In this document: positions 46,449-54,977 of the stretch, one piece after another
Numbering within the stretch: position 1 is the first letter of the stretch
Layout: each line of letters opens with the position of its first letter
NCBI RefSeq assembly: GCF_019977735.1
Contig: NZ_AP025018.1
Location: 4,216,001 to 4,280,000 of the forward strand
Reading direction: 5' to 3'
Source: Calothrix sp. PCC 7716
Lineage (GTDB): Bacteria; Cyanobacteriota; Cyanobacteriia; Cyanobacteriales; Nostocaceae
DNA: 64,000 nucleotides
Translations under genes and position numbers: made by a program
Notes under the pieces: generated by a model
The model's database searches: none
The model's input: the letters and a program-made list of their open reading frames with translations, nothing else
What the model was told of the DNA's origin: nothing

Positions 46449-48962
46449 TTACCTTTGCTGTTGTTGACGGATTGCTTGTAAAAGAACAGTATGGGCAATT
46501 GCACTTTCATATACAGAGCGGAAAATTAGCAGCAGTGCAACTACACCCAGTTTGATTGCAGCTTCCCATGCTTCATCAACCAATGCCACCAGGGTGAGGG
46601 TAATAAACAATACAACCAACATGCATCCGAACTTAGACCATCTCGACCAAGTTCGTAACCGCACCATTTGCGTACCACCCCCATGCTCTTCCAGCACCAT
46701 TAGCAAACGTCCTCCTCCTAATAGACCACCTAACACTTCTAAATCCCAACGGTCATAATTACCTCCCCGCTCTACCCGATGTCCGTTATTTTGTATAGCT
46801 GTTTCAATTGCACCTAACCATCCTTCCGGTGCCCGCCAAGAAGTACTCCAAATCTTTAAGGTTTTCGACAGAGATAATGTCAAATTCTTTACACTATACC
46901 AACGCCAAGGTACAAGCCCGTGCCGCAGTCTTCCCCGTAGGCGAGAATAGGGTTGCAGCAGAAACAGCACAGTAGTTAAAATGTAGCGCTGGCATCGTTC
47001 ATAGCGGGATATGGGATAGCTGGCAGAAGCACGAGCAGCACTGCGACATGCCTGCACCACCGTCGCTGCAATTGCTAAAATCGCAAGTGGCGATATCAAC
47101 CACAACGGCATCCATAAAACACCCAGCAGTGATAGTACTAGTAAAGCCAAAAGCACAAAATACCATTCCGGCATTAACAATAATGACCCTAAAGTTCCCG
47201 GTGTCGGTTGATATATAGATTGAAACGGCGCCAAACCCCAAGTACCGTAAAACACCCTATCTTTTTGATGCAAAGCTGGCACGACTCTTGGCCCATAGAT
47301 GCGCCCTAACCAGGACATGTGACCTAATGTGTTATATTTTTCAGGCCATTTTTTTTCTAATAATGCCTCGGCTTTCCCGTAGCCATGCTGTTGCTTATAA
47401 AATCTAGAAACAGAATTGCGGCGATGATGCCAAACTAATGCTCCGGGGTGAAATCCTATCGTCCAACCTTGTTGTTGCAGGCGCCAACAAATATCAACAT
47501 CATCACCTGCAGTGCGAAATTGGGTATCAAACCCACCAATTACTTCCAGATATGCTTTGCGAAATGCCATATTGCAACCGGGAATATGTTCTGCTTCTTG
47601 GTCAGAAAGAAGCACATGAGAAGGATTACCAGGCGAACTTGCAACACACTCAGCTACCATTCCATCTCCTGGTGGTGCTAGGTTTGGACCACCAACTCCT
47701 ACATGCTTAGTGTGCCTAAAAGTATGAGCTAGATAGTGTAACCAGTGTGGGTCAGGATAGGCGTCATCATCAATATACGCAACTATTTCACCCCGTGCTG
47801 CTTGTATCCCCACATTACGAGCATGACTCAACCCACTTTGGGGAATACTAATAAGCTTTGCATCATATTCACTGGCAATTTCTGCCGTTGAATCCGTGGA
47901 ACCATCATCAACAACAATCACCTCGTGCTGTGGATACTTCAGCTTTGACAAACCTTCTAGACATTCACGAATCGTGCGGGCGCCGTTATAACTGCAAACC
48001 ACCACTGAAATGAATGGTAAATCTGGATGCAAAGGAAATGGCACATCCGCAAAAGCCTGACGGACAGCAGCGAGGGCAGGTTTGGCTTGGCGCCGACGGT
48101 CAGTTAATCCAAAATCCCAATCTTCAATATCATGCCCTCCTCGATACCATTCATCAGTCCAAGCGAATACAAACGCCCCTGCACAACCAGCAGTAAATGT
48201 CGTGCGAATCTGCCAATTCAGTACTTGAGCTTGTTTTTCTTTGCCATTACGAAGACTATCTAACCCCAATTCAGCAATTACCAAAGGACGAGAACCAGCC
48301 AAATTTTGCAACCGGGCAAGATAAGCTTCTAAGCGATGCTGTTGTTCTAGATAGACGTTAAAACAAACAAAATCTATAAATCGCAGTTGTAAATATTCAG
48401 TAGTTGGATAATTCACATAGGTAATTAAACCATCAGCATCTTCCTGCTTTACAACTTGATACAAACGTTGCAAAAATCGTTCGATTCGATCATGACCGTA
48501 CCAGCGTACAATTGGGGCGGGAATCTCATTACCAATGGCATAGCATAACAAAGCTGGATGTCCTACACAATTACGCACCAGAGCGCGGATGCATTCCTCA
48601 ATCGATTTAACCCGCTTACGATCATCGAGAAACGTAATATGCTGTTCCCAAGGCAACCCAACCATCACCCAAAGACCATACTCTGCTGCGACATCAAATA
48701 ACCAGCATGGTGGTACTGTGTAGGTACGCACTGTATTAATTCCATTTGCTAACATAGCAGCAAAATCACGCTCAACGATTTGACGGCTCGGATATAAGCA
48801 ATCATTTTCGTCTGGACGAAACGTGCCATAAGTAACACCACGGATATACAGTTTTTGGTCACCGACAAAAATAAACTTCCCCTGGACTTGCGGTCGTATA
48901 TTTTTTCCGGTAGAGATTGGCATAGGCAACTTTGGATTGTGAAAGATTGATTTGATAAGCAT
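46449..48962 (-). CDS. glycoside-hydrolase-fold / GT2 fusion membrane protein
   Basis: A protein of about 837 residues, first gene of the glycan operon. Numbered from the TTG at 48995, residues 40-320 form a GH2/GH5-type TIM barrel (clan GH-A): GKFIFVGDQKLYIRGVTYG, the acid/base Glu157 in YAIGNEIP and a nucleophile-like Glu242 in LVIAELGLDS. Residues 328-560 make a GT2 glycosyltransferase with SVVVCSYNG, VVDDGSTDS (363-366), the DDD metal site 409-411, and ED-like GDDVDICWRLQQQGW. Hydrophobic segments follow from about 610 to 690 and near 800, anchoring it in the membrane. I favour the ATG at 48960-48962 (residue 12). Both active sites appear intact, so it may make and trim, or transglycosylate, the same glycan. 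Confidence 0.88.
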   Translation of the reverse strand: MLIKSIFHNPKLPMPISTGKNIRPQVQGKFIFVGDQKLYIRGVTYGTFRPDENDCLYPSRQIVERDFAAMLANGINTVRTYTVPPCWLFDVAAEYGLWVMVGLPWEQHITFLDDRKRVKSIEECIRALVRNCVGHPALLCYAIGNEIPAPIVRWYGHDRIERFLQRLYQVVKQEDADGLITYVNYPTTEYLQLRFIDFVCFNVYLEQQHRLEAYLARLQNLAGSRPLVIAELGLDSLRNGKEKQAQVLNWQIRTTFTAGCAGAFVFAWTDEWYRGGHDIEDWDFGLTDRRRQAKPALAAVRQAFADVPFPLHPDLPFISVVVCSYNGARTIRECLEGLSKLKYPQHEVIVVDDGSTDSTAEIASEYDAKLISIPQSGLSHARNVGIQAARGEIVAYIDDDAYPDPHWLHYLAHTFRHTKHVGVGGPNLAPPGDGMVAECVASSPGNPSHVLLSDQEAEHIPGCNMAFRKAYLEVIGGFDTQFRTAGDDVDICWRLQQQGWTIGFHPGALVWHHRRNSVSRFYKQQHGYGKAEALLEKKWPEKYNTLGHMSWLGRIYGPRVVPALHQKDRVFYGTWGLAPFQSIYQPTPGTLGSLLLMPEWYFVLLALLVLSLLGVLWMPLWLISPLAILAIAATVVQACRSAARASASYPISRYERCQRYILTTVLFLLQPYSRLRGRLRHGLVPWRWYSVKNLTLSLSKTLKIWSTSWRAPEGWLGAIETAIQNNGHRVERGGNYDRWDLEVLGGLLGGGRLLMVLEEHGGGTQMVRLRTWSRWSKFGCMLVVLFITLTLVALVDEAWEAAIKLGVVALLLIFRSVYESAIAHTVLLQAIRQQQQR

Positions 48963-49083
48963 TTCACAGTTATATTTATTACAGTATTGTTTCAAATTTG
49001 TATTAGCCTGCCTTTCTCTTCTCGCAATACATAGAGCAAGCTTGTAAAAAAAATAATCGCTACATCTGTAAAGATATTACTTG

Positions 49084-49127
49084 AACCTTTAAAGAACCTT
49101 AACAAAACCTTTAGAAAACCTTAAAAA
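49084..49127 (-). promoter_or_regulatory. four direct repeats at 11-bp period, putative OmpR/PhoB-type operator
   Basis: AACCTT occurs at 49084, 49095, 49106 and 49117: four copies at exactly 11-bp steps, with A-rich spacers (units like CCTTAACAAAA, CCTTTAGAAAA). This spacing places all copies on one face of DNA and equals the head-to-tail half-site spacing of OmpR/PhoB-family operators, including the cyanobacterial Pho box. It lies about 120 bp before the start of the glycan operon and just after the histidine kinase gene. Because a regulator of that family is encoded 1.6 kb upstream, autologous control of the operon is the simplest inference. Confidence 0.6.
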
Positions 49128-49216
49128 AATATTTATAGTATGTATAAAAGTCTGTGATATAATATAGCGCATCAAAATATTAAATATGTCGCCTATCTGT
49201 CTGGTGATGTGCATAC

Positions 49217-49238
49217 GGTCAGGCAAGATGCCTAACCT
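49217..49238. repeat. dispersed palindrome after histidine kinase gene
   Basis: GGTCAGGCAAGATGCCTAACC, an imperfect member of the AGGCA/TGCCT family, 24 bp after the stop codon of the histidine kinase. It separates the two-component genes from the operator region. Confidence 0.6.
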
Positions 49239-49261
49239 ACGAAAATTAATGACATGGAGTA

Positions 49262-50680
49262 CTACGTTGCTAATTGTATTTCCACGCGAAAACATGCACC
49301 ACTTCCAACCTGATTAAAAGCAGCAATTGTGCCACCATGAGCTTCTACAATTGCTTTGGCTATTGCCAGTCCTAACCCTAACCCTCGATCTGCTTTACTT
49401 TGAGGTTGCCCATAACGAAAACGCTCAAAAATATGGTCGAGCATATCAGCAGGAATTCCTCGACCATTATCGGAAATTGTGATACGTGCCTTACCTGCAA
49501 TTGATTCTAGACGCATATCAATTTGAGTTTTTTCTGGGGTATGGCGAATCGCATTATCAAGGATGTTTAATAATACCTGCTCAATTCGGTCTGGGTCTGC
49601 TTGCACAAAAACTTTTTCAGACAAAGTTGTTTGCAGTGTAAAGCGTCCTGTTCTCAGACGAATCAATTCTGCAACTTCTGCACATAAGCTTGATAAATCT
49701 ACCCGTTGCAGTTCAAGCATTGCAGCTTTATCAGTGCGTGCCAATAATAATAAATCTTTGACTAATCGATTCGTGCGATTTATTTCGCGGCGCATTCTAG
49801 TTAGCAGGGGACGACTTTCTTCAGATACCCCAGTAACTCCTGTCAGTAACAAGTCGGTATAACCACCTATTGTAGTTAGGGGTGTACGGAGTTCATGGGA
49901 AATATCCGCTAGAAACTGTCGCAGTCGGTTTTCAGATTGTGCTTGAGCATCAAACGCAGCTTGAAGATGGTCAACCATTTCATCAAACGAACTAGCCAAC
50001 TGACCAATTTCGTCAGAACCCCGATGTAGGTGGACTCGCCGTGACCAATCACCCCGCGCGATTTGTTTAGTAACAATTATCATGCACGCTAGGGGACGCA
50101 GGTTTTTACGCACCATGATAAAAACTAAAGTCGATGCAATGAGTAATAATATTACACTGTAAATAATAGTTGAAAGAACATGATGCCGTACCAATCGGTA
50201 ACTTTCCTCTAACGATGTACTCAGCACCACTACACCAAGTGGTTTTTGACGGGGGGGAATTGGAACGAGTGCCACCAAGAAGTGATTACGATTTTTATCT
50301 GTAACTATATAGTTTTGTTCACGTTCTCCTGCAAGAGCTGGTGCATACCACTTTTGCGGTAACTCCGGCGGAGCTGGCTCACCAATTTGGCTGTAGTAAC
50401 GACCAATTACTTGGCTGTGACGGTCAACAATTACTGCTCCGGTGTCAGCGGAGGTGAGGTCGGTTGCCAATTGATTCGCGAGCGCGCGTAACTTAGTATC
50501 ATCAAGTGGCTGATGCAATAAATCTTTATCAATTATTGGCTTTGCTTGGGCACGGAGGCGTATACCTTCACGTTCCAGAACAAAAGAGTGTAAATTGTGA
50601 AAGTCTTGTGCAATCATCAACAGCAGCAACGGAGCAATTAGCCCTACAACCCCAAGTGTTAAACGCCAGTACAAAGTCAT
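49262..50680 (-). CDS. HAMP-containing sensor histidine kinase
   Basis: A 472-residue membrane sensor. A TM segment at about 8-26 and another at about 170-192 enclose a periplasmic domain of roughly 145 residues of the extracytoplasmic sensory kind. HAMP follows at about 193-245 (NLRPLACMIIVTKQIARGDW). The HisKA box is FLADISHELRTPLTTIGGYT, with the phospho-His near residue 260. The ATPase part has NILDNAIRHTPEKT, DNGRGIP and the glycine-rich GLGLGLAIAKAIVEAHGG. It phosphorylates the OmpR-type regulator whose gene ends 61 bp upstream. The kinase is probably responding to an envelope cue, unknown here. Confidence 0.93.
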   Translation of the reverse strand: MTLYWRLTLGVVGLIAPLLLLMIAQDFHNLHSFVLEREGIRLRAQAKPIIDKDLLHQPLDDTKLRALANQLATDLTSADTGAVIVDRHSQVIGRYYSQIGEPAPPELPQKWYAPALAGEREQNYIVTDKNRNHFLVALVPIPPRQKPLGVVVLSTSLEESYRLVRHHVLSTIIYSVILLLIASTLVFIMVRKNLRPLACMIIVTKQIARGDWSRRVHLHRGSDEIGQLASSFDEMVDHLQAAFDAQAQSENRLRQFLADISHELRTPLTTIGGYTDLLLTGVTGVSEESRPLLTRMRREINRTNRLVKDLLLLARTDKAAMLELQRVDLSSLCAEVAELIRLRTGRFTLQTTLSEKVFVQADPDRIEQVLLNILDNAIRHTPEKTQIDMRLESIAGKARITISDNGRGIPADMLDHIFERFRYGQPQSKADRGLGLGLAIAKAIVEAHGGTIAAFNQVGSGACFRVEIQLAT

Positions 50681-50741
50681 AAGAGAACGGCTTGAGGAAA
50701 AGTTTCAGCGAAACATGTTTGAAATTTATCACACACCTAAA

Positions 50742-51446
50742 TCAAAGCATGGCAGGGCGCATTAACATATAACCGATACCACGTAAAGTCCGAATTACAA
50801 ACGATGGTTCACAATTCAACTTGCTTCGTAAATTGCTAATATACACTTCAATGATAGTAGTATCACCATAGTAGTCATAACCCCATACACGATCTAAAAT
50901 TGTTTGGCGTTCCAAGACTTGATTCGGATACTGCATTAATAAATGTAATAAATTAAACTCTTTACGAGTTAGATCAATAGGTACATCACCTCTCCAAACT
51001 TCACGTGTTTTAACATTTAGCGTAATGTTTCCAGATGTCAATACATCACTTTGAGGTGGTAGATGGCGCCGTAATACAGCACGGATACGCGCTAATAACT
51101 CAGGAAAATGGAAAGGTTTGGTGAGGTAATCGTCTGCTCCTAACTCAAAACCACGCACTTTATCCGCCAGGTCATCACGCACTGTTAGCAGAATAATTAG
51201 GACATCACTATCACGACGGATATTGCGACAAACCTCAAAGCCGTCCAAATCAGGTAAATTGCCATCTAAAATCACAAGCTGTGGTTTCCAGTTACTAAGC
51301 ATTTCCAACGCAGCATAACCATTCCGAACCGAGCGAACATCAAAACCCTCATACCTTAAGCCTAGTTCAACGAAGTCAACAATTGATTGCTCGTCGTCTA
51401 CAACCATTACCTGAATTGTTTGACCAATTGCATCTCTTTCAGACAT
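50742..51446 (-). CDS. OmpR/PhoB-family response regulator
   Basis: A 234-residue two-domain regulator. The receiver has the acidic pair Asp17/Asp18 (VMVVDDEQ), the phosphoacceptor Asp61 in LVILDGNLPD, Thr/Lys switch residues in ILLTVRDD and YLTKPF. The C-terminal winged helix (about 135-230) shows RKEFNLLHLLMQYPNQVLER and the DNA-recognition end IEVYISNLRSKLN. OmpR-family regulators bind tandem half-sites about 11 bp apart; exactly such an array sits before the glycan operon at 49084-49127. Cotranscription with the kinase gene (gap 61 bp) is likely. Start ATG at 51444-51446. Confidence 0.94.
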   Translation of the reverse strand: MSERDAIGQTIQVMVVDDEQSIVDFVELGLRYEGFDVRSVRNGYAALEMLSNWKPQLVILDGNLPDLDGFEVCRNIRRDSDVLIILLTVRDDLADKVRGFELGADDYLTKPFHFPELLARIRAVLRRHLPPQSDVLTSGNITLNVKTREVWRGDVPIDLTRKEFNLLHLLMQYPNQVLERQTILDRVWGYDYYGDTTIIEVYISNLRSKLNCEPSFVIRTLRGIGYMLMRPAML

Positions 51447-51755
51447 CTGAAAAATGCCTCAATTGTAAGCTGTTGGATGAAACCAAAATTATACTATCAT
51501 TTGGTTATGTTGCTTTGTTCGAGATTCAAAATAAAAATAGCTTTCGTCAACACTCATCATAGAAAAATCATAATAACTGCATGTGCGGTAAGTATTCACG
51601 CTTATATTTAGTTGGCGCCTTTCGTAAAGTCTCCTCTTTACTTTTCCTTTGTGCCCTCTGTGTCTCTGTGTCTCTGTGGTAAAAAAATAGATTATTGCAC
51701 AGGCAGGGATGCCTGTGCCACAAGATATTGTCACAATATTCCAAATTCTTATTTG
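51447..51755. other. repeat-bearing intergenic region before the two-component genes
   Basis: 309 bp without a credible gene. It holds an ACCACAGAG-family repeat in reverse orientation at 51632-51687, followed by the perfect palindrome GCACAGGCAGGGATGCCTGTGC at 51697-51720, which closely follows the next gene's stop codon. The promoter of the regulator gene must be in the part next to 51447. Confidence 0.6.
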
Positions 51756-52466
51756 TTAGCGGTAGCCTAGAATTTCGGATACTGCTGATACTATATCTAG
51801 GTAGAAGTTACCTTGTACTGCTCTAAACATTTCAAATTTGGTATCTGGTGAACCAAAGAATGGTCGTAGGAACCAACCTAGCTGCATTCCGATGAAGCCG
51901 TATAGCAGTAGCCATGACCTTAATATGGTGGTGCGGGTTTTTTTGCCGACTTCATCTAGCTCTGATAGTAACTGCATTCCTTCGTATAGAAATTTTACGC
52001 CGAAGAAACCTGTGATGCCGAATATAGCGACGTTTAGTAGTTTAAAAAATTGGTATGCTTTGGGAGCGGTGATTAAGAAGAATAGTGTTACTGGTGCAAA
52101 GCTAAATAGTAAGACGCTGATTACTGAGATTGCTGTCATTAATACTACAAAGTGCTGTTGGACGCTGCTGCGGGAACCAAATAGTACGTTGAAGAAGAAT
52201 AAGGTAGGGAAGCAGATTATTAATGTGAGCAGGTAGAATGCTGGTAGTTTGATGGCGCCTGATAATGCTTGGGCAAAGCTGTGGGATGAACCTATTATGG
52301 CGCCGTATATTGCAAAGAATAGGGAACTGGATACGAATAATGATGTAGCTTTGCTTTGTAAGCGTATGCTTTGTTTGATTTCTTCTAGGAAGTTTTGACG
52401 GTCTCTTAGTAGGCTAAGGAGTACTGTGAAGTGTTGGATGTTGTTTGTCTTTTTTTGTTGAAGCAT
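51756..52466 (-). CDS. multi-pass membrane protein, cyanobacterial conserved (paralogue 1)
   Basis: A 236-residue protein with about five hydrophobic helices (around residues 42-62, 75-95, 108-130, 135-155 and 183-205). A conserved cytosolic head, HFTVLLSLLRDRQNFLEEIK, precedes them. The body includes FGSRSSVQQHFVVLMTAISVISVLLFSFAP and the end has WLLLYGFIGMQLGWFLRPFFG. This pattern occurs widely in cyanobacteria; automatic annotation often calls such proteins actin-binding WH2 proteins, for which I see no support. It is a tandem duplicate of the gene just downstream in coordinates (52522-53226), with many identical segments. Function unknown; the two probably form a membrane complex. Confidence 0.8.
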   Translation of the reverse strand: MLQQKKTNNIQHFTVLLSLLRDRQNFLEEIKQSIRLQSKATSLFVSSSLFFAIYGAIIGSSHSFAQALSGAIKLPAFYLLTLIICFPTLFFFNVLFGSRSSVQQHFVVLMTAISVISVLLFSFAPVTLFFLITAPKAYQFFKLLNVAIFGITGFFGVKFLYEGMQLLSELDEVGKKTRTTILRSWLLLYGFIGMQLGWFLRPFFGSPDTKFEMFRAVQGNFYLDIVSAVSEILGYR

Positions 52467-52472
52467 GAGTTT

Positions 52473-52510
52473 TTACCACAGAGACGCAGAGTACACAGAG
52501 AAAGAGAGGG
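52473..52510. repeat. dispersed ACCACAGAGACGCAGAG repeat between paralogues
   Basis: A full-length copy, TTACCACAGAGACGCAGAG, placed between the stop of one membrane paralogue and the start of the other. Confidence 0.75.
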
Positions 52511-52521
52511 AAGGGAGTTAA

Positions 52522-53226
52522 TTAGCGCATACCTAGGAGGTACATTATTGATTGCAGTACGCTTAGGTAAAAGTTTCCTTCTCGTTCTCTAAATAGTTGG
52601 AATGGTGAGTCGGGTGTGCCAAAGAATGGTCGTAGTGTCCATCCTAGTTGGCTTCCTACGAATGCGTATAGTAGTAGCCAAGAGCGAATGATTTTACGAC
52701 GCACGTCGCTTCCTTCTCCGTCTTGTTCTAATACTATTTTTGCTGCTTGGTGTAGTGAGGATATACCAATAAATCCTGTCAGAGAAAAAATGATAACGTT
52801 TAAGAGGATTAGAAATTGGTAATTGTTTGTGGTTATTAAGAAGAAGAGCGTTATTGGTGCAAAGCTAAATAATAATACGCTGATTACTGATACTGCTGTT
52901 AGGACTAGGGCGAAGTGTTGGGGAAATGAGCGTTTGGAACCAAATATGATGTTGGAAAAGTATAGGGTTGGTAAGCATATTAACAGTGTGATTAGGTATA
53001 ATGCTGGTAGTTTGACTGCTGATGATATTGCTTGCATCCAACTGTGATAGGCACCTATTATTCCTCCATATATGGCTAGGAATATGGAACTACATACTAG
53101 TAAGGAGATGATTTTACTTGGTAGTTTTGTTCCTTGTCGAATTTCTTCTAGGAATGATTGCCGTTCTCGTAGTAAGGTGATTAGGGTAGTAAAATTTTTG
53201 TTTCCTGTGGTTCGTTTTTCAATCAT
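52522..53226 (-). CDS. multi-pass membrane protein (paralogue 2)
   Basis: A 234-residue membrane protein with the same helical layout and sequence marks as its neighbour: FTTLITLLRERQSFLEEIRQ at the head, ISVLLFSFAPITLFFLITTNN in the middle and LGWTLRPFFGTPD near the end. The conserved repeat of R-P-F-F-G-(S/T)-P-D before a short C-terminal tail suggests a functional site. It may be the ancestral copy or the duplicate; no clue tells. The two genes lie on the same strand with a 55-bp gap filled by a dispersed repeat, so they are probably cotranscribed. Function unknown. Confidence 0.8.
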   Translation of the reverse strand: MIEKRTTGNKNFTTLITLLRERQSFLEEIRQGTKLPSKIISLLVCSSIFLAIYGGIIGAYHSWMQAISSAVKLPALYLITLLICLPTLYFSNIIFGSKRSFPQHFALVLTAVSVISVLLFSFAPITLFFLITTNNYQFLILLNVIIFSLTGFIGISSLHQAAKIVLEQDGEGSDVRRKIIRSWLLLYAFVGSQLGWTLRPFFGTPDSPFQLFREREGNFYLSVLQSIMYLLGMR

Positions 53227-53248
53227 TGTTTTTTATAAAATGTTAGTT

Positions 53249-53322
53249 TGTCATTCTGAGCGTAGCGAAGAATCTTAATAATTTTGATTGTTATGAGATG
53301 CTTCACTGCGTTCAGCATGACA
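53249..53322. repeat. REP-like element with inverted ends
   Basis: The outer arms TGTCATTCTGAGCGTAGCGAAG and the reverse complement of its right end (TGTCATGCTGAACGCAGTGAAG) match at most positions. This is the widespread bacterial GTCATTCTGAGCGNAGCGAAG hairpin element, about 74 bp here, placed upstream of the membrane paralogues. Confidence 0.8.
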
Positions 53323-53340
53323 TTGTTGGTTCTTTAAGCT

Positions 53341-53380
53341 TACTCAGCACTCAGCACTCAGTACTCAGCACTCAGCACTT
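53341..53380. repeat. tandem CTCAGCA heptamers
   Basis: Five copies of ACTCAGC/CTCAGTA heptamers right after the CruP-like gene's stop side. Same unit as in 11273-11346 and 62521-62671. Confidence 0.85.
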
Positions 53381-53381
53381 T

Positions 53382-54923
53382 CTACTCAAAATAGTCTCCT
53401 CCTGAACCATATTTCCATGCGTCGATGCGACGGCGCCAATAATATTGTTGTTGTAATGATAATCTTTTTATCCACGGTTGTATGTGTTGATTTAATGAAT
53501 ATAAGATTGAATAAATGCCAAGGTTAATGTAATGTATTGTCCAGTCGAGCAATGCTATAATTCCAACTTGGGGTATTATTCTCATTACTAGTAGCGGATG
53601 CATTAAACCTGTTTTAAATAGAGTTTGTGTCAACCCGGAAAATTGAATAACATCTTGCAAAAATGGTTTGAGTATTGGTTCTCCTAGTTTTTGCATTTCG
53701 ATAAATACTGCTGATAACAAATTATTTATTTGATTGGCGCCTACTTTTTGCTCAATACCTACACTCATTGCTTTCTGAAATAACCAGGTAACTGTTAAGT
53801 TCGGTTGATACGGTTGAAGTAATGATAAAGCTTGGTTTGATAACTCATTACTCGCAAGTGCTTCTTCTACACCTTGCGTTAACCTGCGTAGATGTCGCAC
53901 CATTGCTCCAAAACCACCAAAACTTAATGGTGACTGGCTGCCGCTACTGTCTCCAACTGGTAAGATACGATGGAAAGGTGTTTGCAACGGACTTTCTCGA
54001 TAAGAGGGAAAATATCCAAATAATGCACGCTTAATATCAAGCTGTTTTAATTCCACACCTTGGTATTGAGGCATTAATTGGAGATAGTCCTCAAAGAGTG
54101 CTGCTAAATTAGGGCGCCGCAAATTTGCATCCATGTAAGTAAACATGTATGTTGTTCTTCCGTCTTTAGCTGGGAATGCTTCCCAAAAGTACTGACACTG
54201 GTTGTGCAAGGGTGTGTTAGATAACAACAAGTCGCCGGTTCGGTTTTCCGGAAAACCTTGGGCACATGTTCCAACTACTAAACAAAGTGCATCGGGTTTT
54301 TTTCCTTGGCGCGCTTGTTGGACAATAGGTGAAAAGTGTCCCATCGCATCTATCAAAAGTCTAGTTTTATATTGCTTATTGATAATTACACCGTCTGGAT
54401 GCACGACGGCTTCTTGGAATGGAGTATTTTCATATAACTTACCGCCTTTCTCTAGAAATTTGTGTTTGAGTGTCTCTAGTAGGTATACTGGGTCTACTCC
54501 TATATTGAGTACGTCTTTTACCCAAACTTCTACACCCTCGTGAAACGCTACTCGTGCGGGATTATATTCTGTAACTATTGCTTTTTGTAATTCTTGTTCT
54601 GTAAGCAGTCCTAACTCTACAAATACTTGTAGCTCATGGCGTGAGATATTCCACTCTTGTTCTCTTCCTTTTAAAATACCTCTTTCTAATAGTACGACTG
54701 AGGCGCCTCGAAGTACTAAAGCGGCGCCTATCAATATTCCTAGTGTACCGCCACAAATTACCACATCCGATTCAATGTCACCAATACACTCAGAATTTTC
54801 TGTAACTACTGTTGGTACAGGAATATTACCTTCACGCAATTGTTCGAGTAAGGTATCAGCACGTTGCAACCCACCCCATACGTTACCTGGTAGACGCGCA
54901 AAAACTTCTTCTGTTAGAGACAT
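53382..54923 (-). CDS. cruP: CruP-like lycopene cyclase family flavoprotein
   Basis: A 513-residue FAD-dependent protein of the CruA/CruP family, lycopene cyclases or their paralogues. After a head with FARLPGNVWGGLQRADTLLE, the FAD Rossmann motif is DVVICGGTLGILIGAALVLRG with the acidic LLERG end, and QEWNISRHELQVF is a family signature. The second dinucleotide region is VGDSSGSQSPLSFGGFGAMV, followed by hydrophobic C-terminal helices, consistent with membrane association. I choose the Met at 54921-54923; the frame continues upstream to 55091, but that part has low-complexity character and spans a 36-bp palindrome. CruP in cyanobacteria was reported to affect carotenoid oxidation rather than cyclise efficiently. 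Isoform call is from memory. Confidence 0.8.
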   Translation of the reverse strand: MSLTEEVFARLPGNVWGGLQRADTLLEQLREGNIPVPTVVTENSECIGDIESDVVICGGTLGILIGAALVLRGASVVLLERGILKGREQEWNISRHELQVFVELGLLTEQELQKAIVTEYNPARVAFHEGVEVWVKDVLNIGVDPVYLLETLKHKFLEKGGKLYENTPFQEAVVHPDGVIINKQYKTRLLIDAMGHFSPIVQQARQGKKPDALCLVVGTCAQGFPENRTGDLLLSNTPLHNQCQYFWEAFPAKDGRTTYMFTYMDANLRRPNLAALFEDYLQLMPQYQGVELKQLDIKRALFGYFPSYRESPLQTPFHRILPVGDSSGSQSPLSFGGFGAMVRHLRRLTQGVEEALASNELSNQALSLLQPYQPNLTVTWLFQKAMSVGIEQKVGANQINNLLSAVFIEMQKLGEPILKPFLQDVIQFSGLTQTLFKTGLMHPLLVMRIIPQVGIIALLDWTIHYINLGIYSILYSLNQHIQPWIKRLSLQQQYYWRRRIDAWKYGSGGDYFE

Positions 54924-54941
54924 GGTAAAAGCATTATTACA

Positions 54942-54977
54942 ACTAGTAGAGACCGAATTAATTCGGTCTTTACTAGT
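54942..54977. promoter_or_regulatory. 36-bp near-perfect palindrome upstream of cruP-like gene
   Basis: 18-bp arms ACTAGTAGAGACCGAATT and AATTCGGTCTTTACTAGT, one mismatch and no spacer, centred 37 bp before the chosen start codon. It would form a very stable hairpin in the leader mRNA or serve as an operator. GAGACCGAATT/AATTCGGTCTC palindromes are also dispersed repeats in some cyanobacteria, so mobility is an alternative. Confidence 0.5.

Noticed and set aside
49084-49127. Reading the AACCTT array as a CRISPR-like or tandem expansion repeat
   Set aside because: Units are only 11 bp with a 6-bp conserved core and no spacers of CRISPR length. The geometry suits a regulator site.
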